Of a DNA stretch of 64,000 nucleotides, positions 1-11,100 are shown piece by piece; the stretch's first letter is position 1; each line of letters starts with the position of its first letter. Made by a program: the position numbers and the translations under genes. The notes below the pieces were generated by a model. It did not search any database. It was not told the origin of the DNA and was given only the letters and a program-made list of their open reading frames with translations. Source of the stretch: Lophius americanus. Taxonomy: Eukaryota; Chordata; Actinopteri; Lophiiformes; Lophiidae. Location: NCBI GenBank assembly GCA_037951165.1, contig JBBDHG010000134.1, forward strand, positions 1,913,501-1,977,500. Reading direction: 5' to 3'.

Positions 1-1995
1 AGGACAGTGATGCTGATCCCAGCAGACAGGATGCCAACCGTAATGGACAAATTCAAAGAGCACCTGACTCTGTGAACCTCAGAATAAACTATGACCCTTG
101 TATGACCTTCGGGTTCATAGAAATAGTTCAATATGTGAGTGTTAAGTCTTGACAGAGCTATAAACATGAACAGTTTGAGTTTTTACAAATTTCTGGTTTA
201 CGTATACTACAGAAATCAGTCCATGCAGGAAGTGGTGACATCACGATGGCGAACATTAGATATTAAACTGCATTTTGTAAGACTTTGAAATTTTGTTCAG
301 GTCACTGCAACATTTTTTGCCTAAAACTGCTGCCCTACCACCATGTTGATTCTGCAGCTTCCTGAGGACAAAAATCTATTTAGTTTGATGTGAAAATGAA
401 TAGAAAAATTATGTTTTGTTACACACTTTTATTACAAGATTATGAAACCAGACATTGGAACATAAACAATTTGTTGCAGTAGCGACCATTGATTCATGAG
501 TTTGAGTCCAGATTGAAGAGATGGAGTGAAATTACTGATTGGTGAAACTACAGTATCATGCATTATAAATTAAATGTATTATTAAAACCAAATTTCACAA
601 AATAAAAGGTTTTCCAATAATACTTTAAGTCATGCCACTGATAAGTATATCTATGCAAGTGTTGACTTCTTTTTCTGGCAGCGTTTGAATGAATGTTAGT
701 TTTTACAACTAACGTTGAAAGAGAAAGGAATACCATGACATCTTGAGAGGCATTTACATTTATCCAGTGTTCAACTCTTTCAGCCTGTCATGACCGGGTA
801 TTAATAAAGACCACTTGCATATACCATACATATGGCAGATGAATGTTATTCTGGATGACTACATGAGAGAATGCAGTAGGGTTAAAGATCACAATGGAAC
901 TTCCTGAAAAAAAAATCAAGGCGTTTCCTGCTGCAGCTCAGGGCTGATAGCCTCTGATCACAACCTCCAAAGACTTACTACAGACCCATGATCACATTCA
1001 TCTGCAGTGACAAACACTTCTGTTCCATTTCTGAATGCCGTCTTCTTTGGGAATGCAGTGGAAAAGGTTAAAGCAGTGTGTTCAAACAGCTTGAACATGG
1101 AGTAGACTGGCTTTGTGAAAATGCATAATTCACCGCAATTTACCGTAGTTTCAACTTTTCCAGAGCTTAAAATTACACACATTGTAACTGATTAGAGTGA
1201 TCAGCTCTTAAGTGCATCCCAAATACATCTTGGGTCATTCACACCTGTTCTTAACCCTTCAATGTCCTGATCCAGTGATTTGTTGAATACAAAATTCGAT
1301 ATTGAAAAATGTGCACCTCTTGACTGAACACTTTGATAATATGACCCATTGGCAGCATGTAGCACAGTATATGCTTAAGAGTAAGGGGCCAAGGATGGAG
1401 CCCTGGAGGACACCACGGGCCAAAGCTGTCATCGAGGAGGAGGCATTCACCATGGCTGTTCAGAGTCCTACTCTTAATGAAATAAGTAGTAGGAAACTCC
1501 ATAGAAATAAAATGTGCAAATAATTTTCCCATATATTTTTTTGTGCGGTGAGGACATTAAAGAGTTAAAGTCATCAGCAGCACGACTTTTAATATCAGCT
1601 CTGATGAGTCTCTTTCAACCTGCATCTGTTATTCACCAGAGGTGTGACGGGATTTACTTCCTTTCTCCCGTGACGGACTCCATCCACCTGCAGCTTCTCT
1701 GCTGATCATTAGAGTCTGTAAGTCTAAATGCCCATCAGGATACTTGGATTCCCACAGATGGCGTTTAAGGGGAGAAGCAGGTTCGGGAGACTGACTTCAT
1801 TATGACGCTAGCACTCACAACAACCGACACACTGGCTCTTACCCATGCAGGACCAATAAAGGGAGTGTATGATTTACCTTTTTGTGGCATGTCAGTCAAA
1901 ATCAATCCAGCTGTGTGATAATATTAGTCCATTTACAGGCATAAAAGCATTTGACGATAATATTACAGCCCACATTTTCACATTAATGATTCACG
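1..1995. other. 3' flank / possible 3' UTR of dhx32
   Basis: No gene was recognised. On the minus strand an AATAAA (TTTATT at 428-433) is the nearest canonical poly(A) signal I could find below the stop; a variant ATTAAA lies at 1588-1593. How far the 3' UTR reaches is unknown. A LINE reverse-transcriptase fragment occupies about 1250-1560. Confidence 0.4.
1250..1560 (-). repeat. LINE reverse-transcriptase fragment, copy 1
   Basis: The minus strand reads RGVLQGSILGPLLLSIY, the RT motif GVPQGSVLGPLLF-S-Y of L2/Rex-like LINEs, followed by CQWVILSK. The frame breaks soon after, before the YADD motif. Two other copies (near 31080-31390 and 61430-61650) share the same segment and similar ends. 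Confidence 0.75.
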
Positions 1996-2173
1996 TCATT
2001 GAATCACGCATCTGTCGTTCGACTGCGGAGCAGCTGCACCGCCCACGTCTGCTTCCTGCTTGTCGTCTGCACGTTTTCTGCATCCGTCTGGGTCCAGCAT
2101 GTCTTGCAGGATGTCTTTGCTCTCGCTCGAGGGCAGGTTGTAAAAGAAGTAGAGCGGTGCAATTTGAATAAAC
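1996..2173 (-). CDS. dhx32: dhx32 last coding exon 11 (residues 675-733)
   Basis: Acceptor CATTTTAG|GTTTATT. It encodes FIQIAPLYFFYNLPPSESKD, matching the C-terminal block of DHX32, then a divergent tail rich in Asp, Ala and Gln that ends NDRCVIQ. The TGA stop is at 1996-1998. Human DHX32 ends similarly (RCTLQ, from memory). Confidence 0.93.
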
Positions 2174-5100
2174 CTAAAATGACAGACAAAAGAAGCAAAG
2201 ATTAAATTTTAAAGGTTTGTTGGGGCTGAGTGTTCACGTCAGATTATTTGCTCAGATCAGATTTGGAAATCTTGCAGAATTAAGAACTTTTGCATGAAAC
2301 GGATTGGAGAGTGTGTTCATGTCGTGTTCAATCTGGTGTCTGCAGCTTCTTCCGCATATCAGTTTCAATTCATATCAGTCCAGCAGTGGTGGAAGTAACT
2401 AAGTACATTTAATAATGTACTCTAATACTAAAGTACAGATTTGAGTTACTTATTCTTTACTTGGATTGAAATAGCAAATAGTTCCTCATTGAGTCTGTGA
2501 CAGATTACAGTTTGTCATTCCTTTTGTGTTGCTATGTGGCAGCAATATTTTTGATAAATTGAAGGAATGGAAGGACTAAGTGTCTCTATGTGGGTTGAGA
2601 AAGTTATCCTTTAAGATAAATAAATGAACTATTTGTAAAATGGAAAATAACCCAAAAAAATACACAGTGTATCCGGTTTAATATTATTAATTTATCATAT
2701 TAGAGTACTTCGTACAATCTTTACAATTAATTTTTTTAGGGTTCACACGTGTACATTTGTATCCTCTGCTGTGAAAATATTTTGTATTGTCGATTTTGGT
2801 GCTAATTTTTTCTATCTATTTATCTATCTATCTATCTATCTATCTATCTTGGTCTGGAGGAGCAAACACTTAAAAGACTTCATCATGTACTCACGGTCAG
2901 CAGACTATCTGCATCATCGCCATCTCCTCTTTCGTTGTTTTGTATTCCCATGCAAAAATCCATATACTTTCCAATTCTATCAAGTTAGTGTTGTGATTTC
3001 AAGTAGGTTCAAACTACTACAAACTTTTTAAAGTAGTTTCAGTGAAGCAAACTAAATAACAGCCCTGTAAATTCACATTGGTATGAACAAATCTTATTCT
3101 ATACGACATATCTGACAGTGACTTACACCTGAGGGGAAATCTCAGAGACTGTTCTCATGCAGTTGGTTTCTGAGAGGGTGTAGTCGTGGAAAATAACCCA
3201 CTCTGGTAGCCCCATCTTGTGTGACTGAGCCCCGTAGCAAGAGAGTGGGTGCACGAGGGCCACGTGCTTGTGCGTCAGAATGAAGTAGTTTCCCGATCCG
3301 TCCACATCCCGGGCAATCTAAAAATAGAAAGAAACCACAGACTTCAGATGAAAGTCTGGAGGCTAATTCAGAATCATTAATGTTGACATTTATTTTACCA
3401 CATGCCTGCATGAAGAAGCCAGCCAGCAGAGCTCGTTTGATGTTGTGGGTGTTGGTCTTAGTCCCGAAGGAGGGATCCGAGATGGGAAGCTCGATCCTAT
3501 TCAGGGTGTCAGTCAGCTCTGATCGGATGGCCTCAGCCATCTTCAGGGCGGAGTGGTTCAGGAAATAGTCCTGGCACCACTTTTCAGCACTCATGTCTGA
3601 AACAAAGTGAAAACGTTTGTTAAGGCATGCATTGACATTCAATAAAACATCAATCAGCCGTATTTGATATTTGGTGTGGGATATTTGATGCAGGTCGTGA
3701 AGATTTTGTCCTTAAGTTGATGTGTTGGAAGCAGGAAAAATGTAAAGGCCTAAGAATCTAGGCAAATTTGTTAAGGTTCTAATTTGAGATGGAAAACTCC
3801 TGGTACAGATTATCTCTACCAATGCAGGTCTCATTGGGTGTTCCTGCTGTGCAATATAAAGTGGCCTAAGCAAGGATAACCGGTGAACCGGTGACAGGCT
3901 TATTTCTGCTAAAGGCCCAAAAACTTTTCAGGAAAGGCTAAAGAACACAGCAACCAGTTCAAAGTGTTGACTTGGCCTTCCAATTCCTCAGATCTCAAGC
4001 CCAATGCATGGAGGCTCCACCTCACAGTTTGCAGGACTGTCTGCCAATGCCTTGGTGCCACAGCACCATCAGAGGTTTGCTAAAGTCCATGCCAAGCTGT
4101 TTTTGGTGAAAAGAGGGGCCCTACAAAATATTAGACCGGTGGTTATAATGCTATGGCTGATTGCTAAATAGATATAGTTTTACTATAAAGCACATTTAAA
4201 CAATTATCATCTTGGATGAATTCCAAGTGTGTAAAACTATTACATTTCTATTTAATTATTAATCCCTAACTGCTAATAGTTTTTAGAAGGCTAAAAAGAA
4301 ATGGCAATAGTTCTCAAATGCTTAATTAAAGGTTAATGTGATGTGTTTGTTTTTAAACATTGTGTTATAAAATGCACCACTAGACATTTTTAATGGCAGT
4401 GCAGGAATGGATGGAGCAAGACACAGATACATCTATGAGAGATCTCATTTGAGAAGAGATTTATTAATGTTTGAGTGAAAAAACAAAACTCTCCATCCTT
4501 GCCACAATGCATTTAATGGCCTCAGACAATGGCTGTTTATTATCACAACTTCCTCTAGTCTTGACATTTTCATTGTTGCTTATTCTTTTGACCCTTCACT
4601 GCCCTCTAGTGGATGAGTTGCCACAATGCCACCATAGCGGATGCAGTGAAGTACACTAACTCTTAACAGACACCCTTAGTGTCACACCTAGAGAAAGTAT
4701 AAATCAGCCTGAACATTTCTGGAGCTTCTGGGCAAAAACACCTTTGTAGCATTAACATAATAACATTCATTTAAAACATTAATACCTAAACGTTCCTACA
4801 ATGTAATTCTCTGTGTAAATCCAAACACAGGGTCTCCACATCTACAAAGATCTATAAATGATCAAGGAGAACTCACAATAAGTTTAAACTACTCCCACAC
4901 CACATATGGGATGTGTGCTAATACTTTAAACATAGAGGTTAAAGTGAATAATCTATCTGAAAAAAAGGGTTTATGTGGCATCTTTTAAGTGAAATGTATT
5001 TACATTTTTAAAATAAGTCCAAATCCATGTCAGCTGATGAGCAGAATACTATGGAAATTCACCTAAGGAGAGTAAGCAGACAGAAGTTTCCTTTTAGAGT

Positions 5101-8100
5101 CAACTGTTCCTTTTTGCAAATGTACTTTATTTTTTCTCTCTCATTTTTCAGCTTGTTTTTAAGAACTTTCCATCAGGACTTCTTCTAAGTTTCTGCATTT
5201 AAACACTCTGTATGAATCTATTTGATTTTAATTAATTAACATGATGTATACAAACAGGATATCTTCCACTTAACTTATTCAGAAAAACTCTAATGTCATT
5301 ATATCCCCAAAAAAGTGGGGATATTACGGAGTCTTCAGCACATATTTTTATAGCTTTATCTCCAAAGGTTTTCAGTCCATAATTTCTCAACCCGATTTCT
5401 TCAGAATTGGTGTATATGAATCAACTCAAGCAAATCTATGTATTATATTTCATATTTTACTCCAGTAGTTCATATTTTACTCACTAGAGGAAGCTTTTTT
5501 TTTCTAAATATGAAAAATTCAGTTTTTCGGACATAACTTCTTAACCGTTGGTCCGATTTAGTGCAAATATGGTGCCTATGAATCCACATGAGGAGATCTA
5601 TCTTGAATATGTCATACTTCAGTCTAATCATTCTTATTTTACTCACTAGGGAGAGATTTTTCACAAAAACATTGTTTTTCAGACGTAACTGTAACTTCAC
5701 ATTTATTTTGAGGAGCTCAATCAGGGGAATTGCTTACACAAAGCAGGGGATTGGAGTCTTCTCAGTGATATACAGAAAAGCTCACAAGAGTTGGTTGTGT
5801 CTGTAAGTGTTCTGTAAGCCTCACATGTTCAAAATGAACCACCTTATTGAAGAACAGACCGTTATCTGTTTACAAGCTGTGTCTTACATTGTTCCCTCTG
5901 GCTCTGTTTGAAGGCGTTGTAGATGTTTATGAGGGTGAAGTGATCCCCTTCAGGGTGCTGGAATTTTCTGTGACACTGGACGGCCTCGTGGGTCATACCA
6001 GCAGGAGGCTCCAGGAAGCAGCTTGGCGCTAAAAACCAGGAGAACAAAGGGGTCAGAATCAGTGAGAAAAAACAAAAGACTTTCACTAAAGACCATCTGC
6101 TTCAGTGTCTGAGAGAACCTGCAGTTTTGTACGAGCTGTGATCATGTCCACCTGCTGAATCTACTCATTGAGTTAATTTCATCTGATGATTTAACACACA
6201 CCACGCACAAACCTGACAACATCGCAGCGATCGTCAGCATTTCACTCATGCAGTCAAACTCGCAGGATGCCAGCAGCGCTTTGGCCATCTGAGGCTCCAG
6301 AGGGATTTCAGACATTATGATGCCAATCTCAGACAAGTTGCCATCATTATCTAAAGCTGCGAGGTAATCCAGCTCCTCCAACGCCTGCATGAGACCCTCG
6401 GGATCTGCAAGAAAAAGAAAGGAAATATCAGCAGTGTGAAACAGAAAAAACCTTGTGGTTACCCACCTGGGACTGAGTACCACAGTTTAGTGTTTCACGC
6501 AAATGCATCGGATTCTGCAAACTTTAGCCACAAATCCAGATGGCAGCATCCAAAAAGGTCTGAATTGTGGCTGAGAGTTGAGATGCATAGGCAGGAAACA
6601 AAAGACAGACTGCACCCATTTTCACTGCAATTATGGAATTTCTCTCTAAAAAGACAGATTAGGCGTGGAATTTGTGGATCAAAGAATGCATGATGATGAT
6701 GATTAATGCTTATCGGGGTAAATAAATCCCACTGCCAAATTCTGCAATACAGAGATTTTACTGTAAATTTGGCCTGAAACTCCATTGATTGTACTCGTCT
6801 GGTGCTTCCCTAATGAGGCATGAGTCTCATTAAGGAATGATTTGTATAATCATTAATGAGCTGGCCTCCGTTAGCCTGCTCTCTTCATGTTTGGGTGGGT
6901 CAGAGAGCACACAATAGTTAGTAGCGGGGTCCTGTCAACTCGGCTAAAGCACGGCTGACTGGGCTCCAAAAAGCCGCACAGGGCAAATTCATCTGTACTT
7001 CCTCTAGCCAGAAAAAAACTTCCACAGAAACCTCTCAGGCGGGGAGGGGGATTGCGTGTGTGGGAACCGTGTTAGCATGATACCCTAACAGGCTAACCGG
7101 GTCTGTCGATGAAATTGCACTGGCCCAGGCCAGCGATCTCAATCCGTTTCAGGAAAAGGACTGTCGATGTAATGTTGGACTCTAAGATCTGTGGGGAGGG
7201 CTCTGCAGGACGCTGGCTGTCCTCTGGATACAGGCAGAATAATTTACCTGGGAAATAGATGGAAATAAATCAGTAAATTCATGGTTTGATTGATTATGAC
7301 GCTCATCTCAGCAGTGAGCAAACATACCTGTTGGCCCAGGCAACTGCCTACGTAGGTCTGCCTGACATCGACTGATGGGCCGAAGCACTTCTGAGTGAGC
7401 TCTTATTCTTGGTTGGTACACCTACAAAAAAACAAACAAGAGTGAAAAACCCAGGGTTTCCCACCACGGGTGCATTTCACTGAAGACGCACAGTGAAGAG
7501 AAAGTTACACGAGTTGTCCCTCCCTCTTCTTCTTTTTTGGAATGGTCCCTTCAGAGGTCGCCACAGCAGATCATCTGTTACTTGTCCTGTCCTCTGCATC
7601 TTCCTATGTTACACCAACCAACTGCATGTCCTCTCTCACACCCAGAAACCTCATTTTTGTTCTTCCCCTACCTGCCACCTCCAGCATCCTTTTACAAATA
7701 GATCCACTATCCCTCCTTTGGGCTGTCGCTCTAATGGGCTGGTTCGTAATCCTGTCCGTACTCCTTACTCCCAGAGAGAATCCGAACATTCTCAGCTCTG
7801 CCTCCCATCAACCATGGGGGGGCCGAGCCGAGCTGCTGTCACTTCGATCTTTTAAACTTTTCCCTTCACTCCTGCTGATATTCTTCTGTCACAGATAACT
7901 CTTGCACCTTCTTCCCCTCTGCTCCTTCATCCTCACCGTTCCACCGGTCTCCCTTTCATTCACACACATGTATTCTGACCTTCATAAGTCCATACCTCCT
8001 TATAAAATACCATAATTATTATTGCATATCTGACAAAAATGTTTCAATGTAAACAAATGAAATTCATAAAATTTTCTGCACAACAAAAGGCACCTCTAAT

Positions 8101-11100
8101 GTGCAGAACATTTTTGTAAATACATTAAATGTCTATTACAAGTATACTCTCTGATTTTCTTTTTCAGTTAAAAAGTATAGTAAACTAGTATCTAGTCTGG
8201 AAATCAAGTGGTTTTGTTTTCTCTTTATTTTCAGATCCCCTTTGACCAGTCAATGCATTTTCATCAGATATGTCCCAATCAGGCATGAAAGCATTTTAAC
8301 TGATGATTGGTTAGATATTAGTGTCTGCTGTAAGCCCAGAGGCTTACCTTCATCTACTGTGGTCCAGTTTTGGGTAAGGTATGTTGCATATTTCTGACAA
8401 TAGGAGAACTTTTCTATCATTGGTCCAATTCAGTCTGAATTCGGTGCATATGAATTAAGTCCAAGACATCTATTCTGTTTAGATGTTTCACTCTAATAGT
8501 TCATATCTTACTCAGTAGGGGGACCATGTTTTGAAAAAACAACCCTGTTTTTCAGAAAAAATATTTAATTAGAAGAGTTCAATCAAGAGAATTGCTTGTA
8601 CAATGCAGGGGATTGGGGCATTTCCTGGGATAAAACCTTGCTTGACGAACGCATAGTCCTAGTTTTGTGAAAATGCTTCCGTGTTCCATTGGGTTTATAT
8701 CTCAGACGTTGAGATCCCATTTCTTTTCATCAAACAAAACTTTAAAAATTGACATCTCTTGCTGCAGCTGAAAGTTAAGCTCCATTTTCAGACCATTACT
8801 TATCGTTCCCTCTCAGCCGCTGAGCTCTGTCATTTTATCTGCTGTCACCCAGAGATGTTAGAGATGGCAGAATGTAAACATGTTCATTCCTACATTCCTC
8901 TCCAGACTTTGTTTGTGGGGACAGATGGTAGTCTTTGAATATTCAGGGAAATATTTAGGGTTCTGTTGGAAGTAACATACCATCGTCTTCTGGACTCCTG
9001 CGTCAACAACAAAGTAGACAGACTCTGAAGACCACCACATATCCTCCCCCTTTTGGGTAGAGAGGAAAACCCTCCTTGATCTTTTACAAACTGGGAGCAC
9101 AGTTGGGACAGTTGGTGGGTGTCCTTTACCAGGACACAGGACCACAGGTTCCATCTGGCCCAGCTCCGTCCCCAGCCTGGTGCTTTCTCTCTGAAGGATG
9201 CTGCGAGCACACTCAACCTCCTGCAGGAGATGTCACAGATAAATAAGCTTACATTTGTCAGTCCGGCCATCTTTGTTCCAATTAAGATTCTTACCTCGGC
9301 AGAGGCAAAAAACACAACAACATCTCCGTCCTCTTTGGCTCGATGGATCTCCAGCACGAGCCTCAGTGCCGAGTAGAAATAGTCCTTGCTGCCGCTGCTG
9401 TAGACCACCTCAGCAGGTGGTGAGGCCTCCAGCCTGATGAGAGGAACGCCGCCGTAATGGCTTAGCAGTTTGTCAGTCATCGGTGGGATGGTGAGGACCA
9501 CAACTCTGAGCTCAGGCCTCTGCAGCAGGATGTCTTTAAGGAGACCTAGCATAAGGTCTGTGCTGACTGTCCTCTCGTGGGCCTGGTCGATGATGATGAC
9601 CCCGTAGCTCTCCAGAAAAGGGTCCGACATCATCTCTCTCAGCAGCATGTTGTCAGTGCAGTACCTGAGGGATTCAAACCATCAGACGCTTTAAAGGTGA
9701 AGGTTTAATACATCTACCTTCTGACAAACAGCGAAGTAAGACACAACTTCAGGGTAATCGCTGCATTTGTTCACTATTCTACTGTGTACCTCGTTTTAAA
9801 GAGATCATCATTGGGACAATTGTGGATAGTAAATTAGTCTAATCACTCAAGTACAGAACAAATCCGAGGTGTATATATCGGTACTTGAGTGTTTCTATTT
9901 TGTGCTACTTAATATTTTTACTTTACATTATATTTCTTTGGGGATTATGGTACTTGCTTTTTTAGTTAGTTGGTTGGAGGATTGATTGGTCGGTTGGTTA
10001 GCTGATTGATTGATTGTTTGGTTGGTTGGATAGCTGATTAGTTGGTCTGTTGGTTGAATGATTGGTTTGTCGGTTGGTAGGGGCGTCTGCAGCGCAGTGG
10101 GTAGAGCGGCCGTTTTCCAATCGGACGAATGGAAGCTGGCCGGCAAAAGTCCCAACAGGGTCTACATGTCGTAGGGTCCTTGAGCCACGAAGGGGTTGCC
10201 CAGTGCTCCCCCAGGGATGTGTCAAATGAAGAGAACCAATTTCGCCTGATTGTACTGCTTGTAAGATTGTATGTGATAAATAATGTCTTCTTCTTCTTCT
10301 TAGTTGATTGATTGATTGGTTGGTTAACAGGTTAGCAGATTTATTGGTCGGGGTTTGGTTGGTTAGTTTGTTGATTGGTTGCTTGGATGGATTGATGATT
10401 GGTTGGTGGGTAGGTCAACTGGTTGATGGTTGGTATGTTAGTTGAGGTTTGTACTAATATTAATTTTTACATTTGAGAACTAATTTTTACATTTTTTTTT
10501 AAATCAAGATGAAAGCAAGACAAGTGTGAGTAGGTAAGCTACTGTTTACAGGTCTGTAGAATGTTTAGAATTGTAAAATATTTTAAAAGTAGTGCAGTTG
10601 GTAGCAGCTGCCTCACAGCAGAAGGATTTGGAGTTCAAATCCACCATTCCCCGGGACTCCGGCTTCTTCCCACGATCGAAAAGGTACAGTATATTTAAAC
10701 TGTCACTTTATGTCGACTAGTCTAGGTTTTACCCTGCCCTTCACCCAATGTGTGCTTGGATAGATAATTCTCATATTTAAGAACCTCGAAGAAGTGACGA
10801 TAATGTTCTGCTCCGATAAGATCCTTTTTGACATAACATCTATACGACAGCGACGGTTTATGGATTACATCATGTAGCTGTGACATGAACAGACCCAAAG
10901 CTCGTCAACAGACCTCAGCACAGTGTCGGAGGAGCAGCAGGTCTCCAGGGGGACGGTGTAGCCCACTTCATGGCCTATGTTGACGTCCATTTCATCAGCC
11001 ACATGTAATGCCAGATCCACAGCCTGCTGTCTGCTGGTCTGTGTGCACACAACCATGCCGTGCCGATACCGGGCAGACAGACAGAACTCTGCACACCACT

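Noticed and set aside
7493..7898. Two overlapping plus frames of about 120 residues
   Set aside because: They fall in a degenerate LINE fragment and show no domain.
9928..10225. Asn/Gln/Thr-rich minus frames
   Set aside because: They are translations of the TTGG simple repeat and the nested SINE.
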